Below, one piece after another: positions 25,092-37,444 of a stretch of 64,000 nucleotides of DNA (within the stretch, counting starts at the first letter, position 1; the number at the start of each line of letters is the position of its first letter). Source of the stretch: Aplysia californica (taxonomy: Eukaryota; Mollusca; Gastropoda; Aplysiida; Aplysiidae); contig NW_004797534.1 of assembly GCF_000002075.1 (NCBI RefSeq), positions 530,625 through 594,624 of the forward strand, read 5' to 3'. The notes under the pieces are model-generated. The model was not told the DNA's origin. It ran no database searches and saw nothing but the letters and a program-made list of their open reading frames with translations. A program made the position numbers and the translations under genes.

Positions 25092-25250
25092 TATAGGAAG
25101 CGGTTCCTTCGCTGCTGATTTTTCCCTCATGGGCTAGGGTGAATAGATTCTGAATTACTGGAGTTTTGATGTCAGTTTGTGTCATAAAAAATAGTGTGTG
25201 TTGTTTTTAAAGCGGAAGGAAAATTGTAAAAGTGGCGTACAATATTTCAG

Positions 25251-25620
25251 GTTTCCTCTTCGATTTAATGATGTGTACGTCTCGGAGAAAACCAACTTCA
25301 AGGCCCAAGAAGCCAAGTGCCAGAAACTTCTTGACCAGGGCAATGAGGTCATCATTCACGGACTGGGCAAAGCTGTTAACAGAGCTATCAACTTGGCGTT
25401 ACAGCTCAAGAACAAAGGTGTCGGTACCGTTAAGTTATGTGTGCAAACTTCCACAGTAGATCTCACAGACGATCTTATTCCGGAGACGGATGGAGGTGAG
25501 GCAAAATCCTCAACCCGCAGTAACTCGGCAATACACATTCGGGTCTACAGGGAAATGGAAGATACTGACCAGAAAAGGAGTGAGGCGCAAGCTGCTCAGA
25601 TGTCTAGTGGAAAGTCTTAG
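25251..25620 (+). CDS. POP7: Ribonuclease P/MRP subunit p20 (RPP20), coding exon 2
   Basis: The acceptor AATATTTCAG|G restores the split Arg codon, giving RFPLRFNDVYVSEKTNFKAQ. The exon continues with the Alba-domain motifs KCQKLLDQGNEVIIHGLGKA, NRAINLALQLK, VDLTDDLIPETDG and NSAIHIRVYR, and stops at TAG 25618. The spliced protein is 143 residues, close to the usual 140. It ends with a short Lys/Ser-rich tail (KRSEAQAAQMSSGKS). All family landmarks are intact, so the gene looks functional despite its 5 kb transposon-filled intron. An AATAAA at 26217-26222 is a possible polyadenylation signal. Confidence 0.96.
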
Positions 25621-26075
25621 CAATAGCCTGTCACTTCATTTGTTGTACTTTTATTAGTTCGTAAATTATTTATTACTCAGTAAGCAAAAATGAAATCTGT
25701 TAGGTTGAGAAAAAAAAAAATCAACTTCAAGTTTAGTCTGTTTCTGAATTAAAACCCCCCCAAAAAACAGTTTTTGTACTAACAGGATATCGGCTGTAGC
25801 AGCAGGCTTAAAGTAAATCTCAGTGTCCGATCTGATCTTTTGTAAAAATTGTGAGAAAGTTATCTTTAAGCACGTATTCGGACAGACATGCTTGTCTATA
25901 GCAGTGGTCTAACCATCGACAAAATCCTAAAGCAAATAGACAAGAAAGCAGAAAAATAGCAAATGAAGCAAAGCAACATCCAACAAGGCTATGTGCAGAG
26001 ATGTCACCTACACTGTAGGCTAAATTTGATTGTGTACTCATTTTAATTTTTATGATGTTTGATACTGTATGTGCA

Positions 26076-26098
26076 GGGGGGGGGGGGGGGGGGGGGGG
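26076..26098 (+). repeat. Poly-G run of 23
   Basis: Pure G homopolymer, one of the longest G/C runs in the window. Confidence 0.95.
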
Positions 26099-27749
26099 TT
26101 AAACTGGATGCACTTTGATGTTGGCGCAAATTTTCCAATCAGTGACTTTGTGTGACCTTGGTGTGGCACTACATAGTCACAATGTCTTCCCATGGACTGG
26201 TGAGACTTGTAACGGGAATAAATGACTGAATGAAATAGAGACACTGAGTGCTAGATCTACGACAGATGCATGACTATGAGTGTTCCTTTTCCCTACTCTG
26301 TTCACTATTTGAATATATATGGAAAGTTGTAAAGCATAGAGAGCATGCTGTGGATTATATTATGGATGTGCACCATTAAATGCCGTTGTCATTATAATAA
26401 TAACTTTTTAACCCATGCATGTCAAATGATGTGTAGTCAACCTCTATTAGACTAAAACTAAGATAAGCCTTAAACAAAAAGAAAGATAAAGATGAAGAAA
26501 AAAAAATATTGCTTTAAAAAAAAGGAGCAACAACTGATGAACAGGCAGGGAACGTATATTTCTATCATGTCATAGAAATGATTCCATTCATTAATCATTA
26601 GTTACAGTGGACATAAACTGGATCCACTACTGTAATAGGATTCAGCTATAACAGGAACATCACATGGGCCCTGGGGATCCTGTTTTATAACCTGGGCCCA
26701 CTGGGGCTGCGTTGAACCTTGTTGGGTTTTAATATTTTCATTGGTGAATTTTTATCATTAATGCAGACTACTATTTTCAGTTTCTGAAGAGAAAGGAGCA
26801 TCATTATTTTAGACCACAATTTGACTGCTGTGGAGAAATTCAACAGCTTCAGTTTCAATAACTTAAGCATATCAATTGTAACTTGATTTTGACCTATGAC
26901 TTTGTTTTTATGGTTTTATCTATGTTGCCCAACACCCCCCCCCCCCCCCCCCCACCCCTTCTTTCCTGTTCATCTGTTGATCTTGTAATTTAGTTTTTTT
27001 ATTAACTATTTGCCTACATCTCTATCATTGTGCTGAAACATTCATGTGTGAATAATATAACAGAAGTTCTGTTGCTGTTGGTGGCGGTTTGGTGTGAGAT
27101 CAGGGGGGAGGTCTCATGTGACTTCCTCTGTCTGTTGGCTTTAGCTTCATGGAAACTGCCATTCTAGCTCTTTGGCTATCCAAGTTCCTGAATAGTAGTA
27201 CATTTTCCTTTTAGGTGGATCTTAATCTTTGTCTTTTAGACCAAAAATGCTTACAAATGCTTGGAAGTCCTTTAGTATGAATGAAAGAGTGCACATGTCA
27301 TAGTTTCACGCTGTTTACAGTGTAAAGATTTAAAAAAAGTTTTCAAATGAGGCAAAATCGGTCTTATAATGTGGTAAAGTATGTCTCCTTACGGGTATTG
27401 TAAAAATCTAAAAGGTGGCTTCTTGTCATTACCACAGGTTTACAAAATCTTTTTGTTTGCCTGCTTCATTTTCTTTTGCTTTGTATTGATATGAATACAC
27501 TTGTGCTGTGGTGCTAAGGAAATCTATTTGATATAAAAACATTATCATCGATGCTGGCCTCTTGCGAGCACCGATAGTCGTGTCATATCATTGAATGAAT
27601 GATTTGTCATTGTTTCACACAGCTCACTGTATAAGATAAGATTGATTGATTGATCTCTATAGAGAGAAATTTGTGGCAGCCCACTCACTACTCTCATGCA
27701 CTCTTCAACACATGCACATACTCTCTCTCACATGTACACACACACTACT

Positions 27750-27753
27750 CTCA

Positions 27754-27810
<57 letters not shown>

Positions 27811-27835
27811 TCTCTCACACATACACACACACACT
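27750..27835 (+). repeat. (CA)n microsatellite
   Basis: CA repeats with short CT interruptions. Reading frames through it are artefacts. Confidence 0.9.
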
Positions 27836-29303
27836 TACATTTATGGACACACACTAATAGTGATTGTTTGGACAAACAAAGTAATGTTCTCATAGCTATT
27901 TAATTTAATCATGTGGGCTTATACACATAATTGAAATACTTAATAAGAAATGTTCTTATTCTAGCTAGTTGCTGTTACATGTATTAACATTGTTCTCTTT
28001 TATCTGTCATGAGTCATGTTTTGCATATATGCAGATGTACAAAATGTATAGTAATGCTGCAGAAAGTTGATACTGCAGTAAATTGAAACTGCCAATAAAA
28101 CACTATTAGAAACAAACTAAAGATTTTTTATTTATTTATTTATTTTTTTACTTTACTTTGACAATTCTTGCCCAAAGATTTCTCTGGAATGACATTCTCT
28201 TCTTCTTTTCTGCTATGCTCTGTAGATTCTAGTTTGTAGCTTTAATTTAAAAAAAACCAACCTGTTTGCCAAGTAATTTTGCTTGATCGGTTTATGTTTC
28301 ATTAAATGGAATTTGATGTTTTAAATCAGAAGCGTATTTTGTGCTTCATTATGGGGAAGTTTTGTCCCAAATTGTTTTTGTTTTTTTATCGTGCGTCTAT
28401 GCTATGCATTTGGAATCAAATGTGTTATAACATGCCCTTCAGTAGCAATACATTATAAAGTGTACAATAAAGCGAATATCTTTAATAAATTGTCAGATTT
28501 GATTACAGTTTGTTTTGTAGGTGGGACATTGGATTCCATTTTCTGTAATTTCTTCTAATTTCCAAGCCATGTTGTAATTAGTTTTCCAGTAGACAGTGAT
28601 CTCCGCCTAGAGGTACATCTTGTAAGAATCTGGCTAGCCAAATAGCCTTCTTTTGCAGTGTGATAAATAGTGATAGGCCTACATGTAGAATTTTTTTCAG
28701 CATAGAGTTCTAGGTGAGTGGGTTGTGAGAGAACTGCAGTTTTCCCATTACCTAGTTGTGCTATTTATGAATTTGAAGGCTCTTTACTATGTTATGAAAT
28801 CTTAAAAATATACTTTTGGAGGGGGTGGGCAGGGGGGTTGGGAGAGTGAACCAGGTACTTTTTACTTTGGCAAAAAAGGCAATCACTTCACCTCTGAACT
28901 ACTGAAGAGAGAGTGGGACTTAAAACTGGTATGTCTAACTACACTACAGCAAGTTTTAAAATTCTGTTTGGCCTCGATTGATGCCCTTCAATCCAGTGAT
29001 AATAATTTACTGATGTGAATGGTGAACCTGTAGGAGATGAGAAAGTACATGTACAATGGTCCCTATGATTGAATGTTTTGTATGCAATGGATGGTTGGGA
29101 GGTTGCTATTGACGGGTAGGTCTTTTTTCTTTTTGTCTGTCTTGCGTTTTCCAGCACAAAATGATCTTTGGGTCAATAGTCAATGTGCTTCTCTTAACTC
29201 AAGCAAACTGTAGTTTGCTTCTACAGCCATTGAAAGATTCCACCTCTCTTTAGAATTAAAACCTTCACTGTGATGAGATGAAGAAGGGAAGTTTGGACTT
29301 GAA

Positions 29304-29598
29304 TGAGGATGGGATGGCTTACTGCGCTGTTGATTAGTCAGTCTTTGAGTACTGCGACACTTTGAGGATGGGATGGCTCACTGCTCTGTTGATTAGTCAG
29401 TCTTTGAATACTGTGACACTATGAGGATGGGATGGCTCACTGCGCTGTTGATTAGTCAGTCTTTGAATACTGTGACACTGTGAGGATGGGATGGCTCACT
29501 GCGCTGTTGATTAGTCAGTCTTTGAGTACTGCGACACTTTGAGGATGGGATGGCTCACTGTGCTGTTGATTAGTCAGTCTTTGAGTACTGTGACACTA
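29304..29598 (+). repeat. 59-bp minisatellite, five units
   Basis: Five head-to-tail copies of a 59-bp unit starting TGAGGATGGGATGGCTCACT and ending GCGACACTT. Units differ by only a few substitutions (C/T in GCGCTG, A/G in TTGAGTACT). No spacers separate them, so this is a tandem array and not a CRISPR. Confidence 0.95.
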
Positions 29599-29757
29599 AG
29601 TATACAGCTGGGAAAAATATATCATTTCTAGTTTAGTTTTTCATCATAGACCATTGAAATAAAATGTAAATTATATAGGCCTAATGCCCTTTGCGACACC
29701 ATAAGGTTATTTAAGAAATTTAATGTGTATTGTGTCTTTGAAAGGACCATGTCAAAT

Positions 29758-29890
29758 GGAAAAATTTGTGTTCAGTACTTTTTTCAAGGACACAATGTTG
29801 GACTGAGCCGAGGCTAGTACCTCAAACCCACAATCACACAAGTATGAGTTTGGTAGTCTAACCATTCAACTACTGATACCACCATATACC
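29758..29890 (-). mobile_element. tRNA-derived SINE remnant
   Basis: On the minus strand it has an A-box-like TAGTTGAATGGTTAGA and a B-box-like GGTTTGAGGTA about 35 bases later. A body GTGTCCTTGAAAAAAGTACT then AAATTTTTCC follows. The plus-strand copy at 61695 has the same plan. Age is old, as box B is degenerate. Confidence 0.55.
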
Positions 29891-29906
29891 ACTGCACCAC
29901 ATGCTA

Positions 29907-30615
29907 CAGTGGAAACCTGATATAACAGGGATGGTGGGAGTAGAGAAAAAATCCTGTTATATCCGATCCCTGTTAATTCCGAAATGCAAGGAAAGTGAGC
30001 ATTTGTGGACTAATCTAGCTGTACTTATTCATAGGTAGTTTCCCTAGCTACAAGTACTCACGAACATGGGTTTTGGCACCGAATTTCTCCTTGCGTCCTT
30101 AAACTTAAACCACATCAGAAGAGCTTGGTCCACAGCATCTACATCGGGTAGTCTCATCTTCTTTCGATCCAGAGCAAACTTTTCATTGGAGTATGCTGCC
30201 AACATCTCTCTATCCTTGATAATGGTGGGAATCGACCCTTGTGGAATGGCGAACTGACGACAAATCTCTGCCCATGGAGCTTGCTTTTGTCAACAGTCTG
30301 GATTATTTCGTATTTTTTGTCAATTGAAAGGCATTTTCTCTTGCGCTTGACATCATTGGTGACCATAATGAAAGAAGTAGGCTTAGATCTAGGCCGACCG
30401 GTCGTCCTCTCTCTCTCTCCCTCTCTCTCACTTTTTACACACTGTTAATGAGCCTTTGTCCCTGCTATAACCGGTTGGGGTCCGATGAGGCCCTGTTATT
30501 GTCGATAACTTTTAATAGATACAAAGAGTAGGAAAAAACGGGGATTTTAAACATCCCTGTTATTACCGGATCCCTGTTACTGTTATTACCGGGCCTGTTT
30601 ATATGGTTTCCACTG
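29907..30615. mobile_element. Tigger/pogo-like element, CAGTGGAAACC ends
   Basis: It starts CAGTGGAAACCTGATATAAC and ends GGTTTCCACTG, with TA on both sides; 709 bp. The words CCTGTTATA and TCCCTGTTA are iterated at both ends. It carries a partial transposase frame on the minus strand (30062-30366). Confidence 0.85.
30062..30366 (-). pseudogene. Tigger transposase, DNA-binding half only
   Basis: On the minus strand the frame opens MVTNDVKRKRKCLSIDKKYE then IIQTVDKSK. After one frameshift near 30280 it continues EICRQFAIPQGSIPTIIKDR, EMLAAYSNEKFALDRKKMRL and PDVDAVDQALLMWFKFKDAR before a stop. This matches the first helix-turn-helix and the start of the second in Tigger/CENP-B-like proteins. 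No DDE catalytic domain is present inside the TIRs. The element is therefore a deletion derivative that kept its DNA-binding part. Confidence 0.8.
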
Positions 30616-30616
30616 T

Positions 30617-30780
30617 ATTTTTTAGTAAGAGTTTTACAACACTTGCAACACAATATAAGGTCATATATTATATATATATGTGCCGAAGATTAGAGGTGTT
30701 ACAAGAGAGTAAGAATATGATGATAGATGTTTGATAGGAAACAAGGGGCAAACTACACCAGAGCACCTGCCAACCACCCA
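30617..30780 (-). mobile_element. SINE-A copy
   Basis: On the minus strand it runs GGGTGGTTGGCAGGTGCTCT to CGTAAAACTCTTACTA-type sequence (here with TTGTAAAAC). It directly abuts the Tigger-like element's right end. An AT run interrupts the tail region at about 30667-30680. Confidence 0.7.
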
Positions 30781-31530
30781 AATTGCACCACATCAAAACA
30801 AACATTTAGTGAAAAGGCAAAGACTTTTTTGTTTTTGTGACTTCCAGTTTACTTATCATGTTCACATTCAAGTACCTTACATTCTTGTAATAAGCTTAGA
30901 CCTCTGCTGAACACATCATGTTTCAAGCACTGTAAGTGACTGTAATAGTAATATAGTATGTACTAGCAGAGAAACATCAAACACAAGTATGTATGTGTAT
31001 TAAATATCATATCATTATGAAACAACATCTGAGAATATTTATGTCAGAGCCATTTAAACCAATTCCTTTTGACAGCCCCTTAAAATAATTTAAAAAATAA
31101 CAAAACATAAACAAACAAGTAATAAAAGTACATCTTTGAAAACAACAAAAAAACAACAAAAAACAACAAAAAGTAGCATTGAAGTGTCAGGAAAACGTTT
31201 GGGTACCGTATGAAAATTTTTAGTGTGTTTATTTTTTCACATGTTCATTGACATGCATTCACAGTGTACTAACGGCACGGTCATTCAGTATTTGGAATAT
31301 ATAACTGAAGCAAGAAAACAAGCAGAACTATCAGGCTGACAGGTGAGAAGGAGACCTACCAGCGGCTCCTTGCAACCACCTGGACGCTGACAAAAGGCAA
31401 ATTTAGGCTATGATGGGGTTATTATGTACAATAAAGCACAGAGAACAAAGTCCTTTCATTGACAATCCTTTCCAACAGCCTACGGCAATCTCGGGTCAGG
31501 TTAACATAATGTACTTCCTGCTCGAACAAT

Positions 31531-32144
31531 TGTGTGTGGGTCTAAAGAAAGGTACAAAAAGTCGCCACAGAAAATTTTGAGCTACAGGCTGATAATGACC
31601 AAAAAATCACTTTTTGACTAAAATGTGTTTCCATAAAAAAATGATAGCTCCACCATTTTTTAAACAATTTGTTAAAAGGGTTTTCATTGATTTGACTTCT
31701 AGATATTTTATTTTAAATAATTTTGAGACTGGGGTATTTTTTAAAAGATATAACGAAAACTGCTTTTAGAAGGTGTTAAAATCTATTCTTGAAGCATGTT
31801 TTCTCTTCCCCGCTATGTTTTACCATTGAATTCTGATCATGATATTGATGTCAACTGAATACATGTACCAAATTGGAAATGAATTTTCCATGAAAAATAT
31901 ACATTAGAAACAATTGAATCATTGTTTGTTTTTTTCCAAGTTTGTTAGTGTGCTAAACTTAAAAGCTAATTTTCTCAAAATTAGATTTTATACCCTACCT
32001 CACAAAATGTGCAATATCTCAAACACTACTTGAGATCTAAAAAATAACCCCCCCCCCCCCCACTGTGTTTAGCATTGAATTTTTTATAAGGTGTAACCCT
32101 TAACTCAAAATCTGACTTTTTGTACCTTTCTTTAGGCACACACA
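31531..32144. mobile_element. MITE, TGTGTGTGCCTAAAG family, copy 1
   Basis: The left end TGTGTGTGGGTCTAAAGAAA then GGTAC mirrors the right end GGTACAAAAAGTC/GACTTTTTGTACC. It is 614 bp, AT-rich and non-coding. Two other copies are at 40881-42202 (inverted, with an insertion) and 55878-56490 (613 bp). Confidence 0.85.
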
Positions 32145-32213
32145 TAATTTGTTACTAGTACTAGTGTGTGTCAGCCAGTTCCCATAATGGTAGTATGTAC
32201 ATGTAATAATATA

Positions 32214-32400
32214 CAGTCGAACTTGCTCTAACGGCCACCTGTACTATAGTAGAATAAGACAATCACCTGTACAAACGACCACTTCCAACTTCCCTCTAGC
32301 AATTTTTCTAATGACACTTTCCGAGATGTCCACCTGTCTGAGAGTCAGACAACCCCTTTTCTTCTTGACAATGGATGGACCTTTTGGACAATTTTTACAG
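32214..32400. mobile_element. Short MITE, CAGTCGAACTTGCTC ends
   Basis: It begins CAGTCGAACTTGCTCTAACG after TA and ends near TTGGACAATTTTTACAG before TA, about 187 bp. The inner words (ACAACCACCTGTAC, GACCACTTCC, CCACCTGTCT) are shared with copies at 47614-47788 and, split by an insertion, 49023-51680. Confidence 0.6.
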
Positions 32401-33492
32401 TACATGTATTGTGAACCAAACCTTGCTGTTCTGTTTCTCTTTCATGCACTGCAATTCTCTGGTTCTTTTCTGTTTTGAGATCTATCATTAGCAATTAGGC
32501 CTCAGTGAACAGACAGACTTGGAGCAACAAATGACAAACTGTTGATGAATGCCGTATTCATCAACACCACCCAATCACATCCTAAGCAATTGATAGGAGA
32601 GATCACAGAAGAAGAGGGGGGAGAGGAAAGTAAAAAGAATCACACAACTGAGAGAACGTATGCTCAACACCAATGAAGAGGAGATAAAAACGCACCACAT
32701 TGCACATTTTTGTAACTTTATTTTTACTTTTGAGGCTGTACTTTGTTTACACACATACGGTACATCATGTTATGACTCAACACACCGAATCTCTTGCAGT
32801 GATTGAGTATAATTATTTACAGCTCCATAGACACAATGTACATCATGTAGCAGACAGCTTGCCATGTAGCAGACAGCTTGCTTCAACCCTGCCCGTCATG
32901 GCCAACACAAGTGGAGTGAGATGAAGCATCACAGTAAAGAGACAGAGATCTACGACAAAACTTTCTCTCCACACCGGTGAATCGATCCTATGCCCTCTGC
33001 ATGCAATGGCAACAAGTTTACCTTCTATTACTACATAGATGCTGGCTGAGTCTCTTGTAAATAATCTAATAAATAAAACAAAATCCACTCAGTTTTCGGC
33101 ACACATCCTGCCAATAAAGCCACTTACTGCTCACTTTGTGCTTTGGTGAAAATATGTACACAGGATGACAAATGGCTTTCGTATTGTCACTCCTTGTGTA
33201 CTTCTTCATGTAATCTTATCATCATTGCACTGATTGAGTGAAAGGCCAAATAAAATTCCTGTTTCTGTTTCATATTTTACACTTTAATTGGACACCAAAA
33301 AGCATTAGGCTAGTTTGTTAAGGTGTCAATGAGGATGTATATTACAAATAAGACTCGAGTAAGAATAAGAGCATCAACTACATAAAACATCCCCTCCTCC
33401 CTCCAACCAATTTCTCAAAAGGTCAGGTCCAGAAGCTGCATGGGCTAATGTGGAATGAGTGCGGCAATGTGGAAGCAATCATAAATACTATA
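32401..33492. other. Intergenic stretch, nothing recognised
   Basis: AT-rich sequence. A 17-base word GTAGCAGACAGCTTGC-type is repeated in tandem near 32848-32882. No gene or clear element. Confidence 0.4.
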
Positions 33493-34598
33493 CAGTAGTC
33501 TCCGCCTAAACGCACGCCATACAAAAGCACGCTCCGCTCAAACGCACGCTTTCGTCGTCTGACGGGTTTTTTTACTATATAATTTAGACGTACAAATGCA
33601 CGGTCACTCCCTCTAAACGCACGCTCCGATCCGTGAAACACGCCGACAAGTTAAGCTTGGCAAGGGGAAATTTTCACGACAACCTGCACAAGACAAGTCT
33701 AGAATTTACTAGAAAACCGGATATTTGGTGAGAGTGCCCCTCACGCTGTACAAAGAGAGTGATGGACTGCGTTTACACACCTTACTTTTCACTGACGCAT
33801 AGGTCTCGATCTAGGGCTGGCCGGTTAAATGTTGGGGGGTGGGGGGATTGGGGGGACTGAAACGTTTTTTGATTGGTCACTGGAAATGTATCTTTGAGAG
33901 AAGGTTTCCGACTGGTGTTTGAGTGACTGCGTGTAATGTTTAGTTAAATCTAGGCCTGATGCGCGACACGCGCGAATGCCGTAAAATACTAGACAGGCCT
34001 TTATAGGATTTTAAAGATTAGCAAAGTAAGCCTAATCAGCTGTACTCGAAGAACTTATAACGTGCTTGTTCAACGAATCACAAGAGAAAATGTTTCTCGG
34101 GGATGATTCTGCATGATTGAATTTACGGTTGGGGGTGGTCGCTTGGAAAGCCACGTGGCTGGTCCGTCGTCTCTATGACTATGACAAACAGTTTTCTCTT
34201 AGGTTGTCTGTTCCCGACGTTTACAGTGCATATTCTTTACATTGAGTTTGTCTCCCNNNNNNNNNNNNNNNNNNNNNNNNNNNNNNNNNNNNNNNNNNNN
34301 NNNNNNNNNNNNNNNNNNNNNNNNNNNNNNNNNNNNNNNNNNNNNNNNNNNNNNNNCCCCATATTCAACGTCTTTGCATTCTTAACCCCTGTCGGGGAAT
34401 CCTTCACAAAACAGTCACGTGTCGTCACATTATCCGCCAAAATGACCCTCTCCCTCCAAGGGAGGTCACTAGAGTAATAAGAAATTGAGATGACTGCGTC
34501 CCTTCCTCCTCTTGCTAAGGTTAATGTAAACGCACGCTCCGTATAAACACACGCTAAGGAGCCCTCCCGAGCACCGTGCGTTTAGGCGGAGACTACTG
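33493..34598. mobile_element. TA-flanked TIR element, CAGTAGTCTCCGCC family, ACGCACG subtype, copy 1
   Basis: It starts CAGTAGTCTCCGCCTAAACG and ends GTTTAGGCGGAGACTACTG, with TA on both sides. The words AAACGCACGCTCCG and AAAGCACGCTCCGC are iterated at both ends. A 100-base assembly gap lies inside at 34257-34356. A sister copy at 39163-40183 aligns along its length. Non-coding. Confidence 0.88.
34257..34356. other. Assembly gap (100 N)
   Basis: Exactly 100 N, flanked by TCTCCC on the left and CCCC on the right. The sister element has a 22-base C run at the same place, so the true missing sequence is probably a short poly-C tract. Confidence 0.9.
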
Positions 34599-34649
34599 TA
34601 CCGGTATGACCTTTTTATTTTCATGCGGAGTGACTCTCAGTCAGGGTGT

Positions 34650-34811
34650 ATAGTTGGGCACAGATAACACGAACACGAAAAACTCCAGCTTGTACAATTT
34701 GCTATTCCACGACTGATATTCTTATTATCAGTTTATCTGGATTAAATGGATGTGTCAAACGCATTTTTCAATGAATCTCTGACTTGTTCGAGTTATCCGT
34801 GCCCGAGTGTA
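34650..34811. mobile_element. Short MITE, GGGCACGGATAAC ends
   Basis: The left TAGTTGGGCACAGATAACAC mirrors the right end, which in reverse complement reads CTCGGGCACGGATAACTCGA. About 160 bp, probably with TA target sites. Confidence 0.6.
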
Positions 34812-36681
34812 TTTTTGTGGACAGACACAGAAGAAAAGATCCAACTGTTATAAAGCCCTGGTCATCTATGGTACATGATTCTTTAATATTGAAACTTAAT
34901 ACAAATGCACCCATCAATTCACAATTGAGGGAAAAAACAGCCCAGGGCTTGATTAATACTATTCAGCATTTGACACAATATTGGACCATTAAAAACACAA
35001 TTGTAGTTTGAGTTGTCACGTTGTAGTACAAAAGAAAAGGATAACAAAAAATGAGATTTCAAGCACCTAATGAAACAAATCTCATGCAGTCATTCCGATC
35101 ACTGGACTGTACACAGATACACAAAACAAAAAAAACCAACCCAATTTACAGTTACAAAGAACACATAAATGGTTTATCATTTAAACTAACATTTTCGTCA
35201 ACAGTGACAATTCTTTCTTCCCAGTTTCCATGTTGTAGCATTGGAATATTGCACAGAAAATTATGTATCACCTAGCAGGGCTTTTAAAAGCCATTAAGCA
35301 AAACAAACAATATTGTTATGCACACATATACACTGGAGAAAAATCACAGGGTGATATTCTCTTGACATGGCACTCTCCTCTTGACTCAATTCCACCTGAG
35401 AGCCCGTTCTGAAAATCACTCCCCCCCATGATATGAAAAGGGGCACAACTCTGTACAAAGTGAGGCAACTTTGAATTATTTTTAAAAAAAAAGACGTGAC
35501 AAATAATATACACAGCACACTTTAGAGACTGAGGTTTAAGCTCACAGAACGGTCAATCTCTCTATACTATCCCTTTTTTCTCTTCATTCACTTCATCCTT
35601 TCCTTCGTTTAAATTATAATTATCTAAATGACCATTACAAAAGAGATCTGGACAATCAAGATTCAAGAAAACAAAGTAAAAAAATTAACGGAAAAGACAT
35701 CAGATTCAATCAACAATGATTTTCTCTCTTGAAGCTCAATGGAAAATTTTTTTAACATTGGCAGAAACTTGATCTCCCACCCTCCAAAGTCCTGATAACG
35801 TTAGCTGAAACAAAATTCCCCTTTCAGTCAGAAATGGGAAAATCCAGACAGAGGCCGGTTACAAGTTAACCCAGTGGGCCATATTGGGTGATTTAGGTAA
35901 ACAGTTCGTTGCCGATAACAGGTGACGACAGAAGATTAATGTGGGATTGAGTTAAAAAACACTACTTTCATCACAACCCATTCTATAAAAATGCACACTT
36001 CAATGCTTTGTTACTTAAAACTATCTCAAATTAGTATAAAGGAGGAATATATTTCTTACAACTGAGCCTCCTTCAAATAATAACAAATGCCGATAAAGGA
36101 AAGCACTAATTCCCTATAAAAATACAGGGAAAAACAAAGATTACTCAGTACCTGCATTCACATTGCACATAATCAAGTCCTTTCACATAGAAGGACTAGG
36201 CACAAACCTGAAAAATGCATTGTACAAGTAGTAATGTAGGCCTAGGTTTCTAAAATTTGATTCAAAGTTTGACAGTGACAGTACAAATTAGTGATGGGAT
36301 GCGCTCCATCTCTTTTGGCCAAGTGTGACTACACTGTAACTGATATAATACACACATAAATGTTACATCTTGACCTAAATCTATGAATGAAAGGTTATCA
36401 AATCTGAAATTGCAATTAGATGATACTATTAGCTCTGGGAAAAAGACAAACTTGCCAGCAGATTGAAACACACTAGAGAATCTACGAGCCATGAGTTTGT
36501 ACAGAAAGTGATGTAGAGCAGTGGATAAACTGGCCACAGAAAGCTTTGGTGAAAATAACAGCCTTTATACGTGATGAAATGTAATAAAAGCAACACCACC
36601 AAGACATCTTTATCTCTCCATGATACTACACAGACAAATCATCAATATCACATAAAAGGCAATCTAGTTATTATTATATTG
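34812..36681 (-). other. Intergenic or PPP1R21 3' UTR sequence
   Basis: No gene is supported. This AT-rich unique-looking sequence lies downstream of the PPP1R21 stop codon on the gene's strand and could be part of a long 3' UTR. I could not identify a convincing polyadenylation signal. Confidence 0.35.
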
Positions 36682-36837
36682 TTTTAGTTTTACGGCACTT
36701 GCAAGAAACACAATTACGTCATACAGGTGCCAAAGATTAGAGGTGTTACAAGTGAGTAACAAACACAAAAAAAGAGGATAGATAAAGACGACAGACGTTC
36801 GACAGGAAAGAAGAGCAAACCACACCAGAGCACCCTT
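36682..36837 (-). mobile_element. SINE-A copy
   Basis: On the minus strand it has the SINE-A body (GTGGTTTGCTCTTCTTTCCT, TTTGTTACTCACTTGTAACA) and the tail TGACGTAATTGTG...GTGCCGTAAAAC. It lies downstream of PPP1R21's stop codon. Confidence 0.75.
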
Positions 36838-36870
36838 TAGGTATCACAATAATTACAGGACAATGAATAA

Positions 36871-36892
36871 CCCCCCCCCCCCCCCCCCCCCC
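36871..36892 (+). repeat. Poly-C run of 22
   Basis: Pure C homopolymer followed by A7. Confidence 0.95.
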
Positions 36893-37444
36893 AAAAAAAG
36901 ATTCTTCATGCACACCTTATCTTATACACCCTTTAACAAGTAGAGGAAATTTCAAACAGAGCAAATAAACATATGTTCACACACATTAACGTTTTTGTGA
37001 CCAGTCAAAATGAAGCACATGTCACTGTTGAATTACTGCGTTAATATCAATTTTTTACAAACAAACGTATTTCTACAAAAAAACCCCCAAAAACAAACAA
37101 ACAACAACAACAACAAATACACCCCGAACATGCCTGGAAAAAACAAGATAACAATGAGAACCAAAGCTTTGCTTTTTGGGAACACTCTGCAACAACCGTA
37201 GCGACTTGTGCCTCATTTTACTTGTCGGTGAGACATTCAATTTTCTGAAGACACTGAGCACCAAAGTGACAGGAGGTGCAGCTGCACTGGAACTGAGACT
37301 GGACAGTATGAGGAAACTTGGTGAGCTTCTTTGATGGTGCCCGGGGAGCTCTGAGCAGACAACCGTAGGGGCATGACCCAACGGTGGAACCATTGACCGG
37401 CCAGGAAAGACTTCCGGGTTATGCACATGTGGGGAGAGGGGCCG

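Larger units (their letters stand above)
25621..29303. other. Intergenic stretch downstream of POP7
   Basis: No gene is supported. It contains G and C homopolymers at 26076-26098 and about 26935-26953, a CA microsatellite at 27750-27835, and AT-rich unique-looking sequence. The possible POP7 polyadenylation signal AATAAA is at 26217. Confidence 0.5.

Noticed and set aside
27646-27903. His/Thr-rich frames near 27.7 kb
   Set aside because: CA microsatellite again.
29304-29598. Possible CRISPR-like array
   Set aside because: The 59-bp units are directly adjacent without spacers, in animal DNA; it is a minisatellite.
34175-34477. Frames spanning the N gap
   Set aside because: They run through undefined bases inside a non-coding TIR element.
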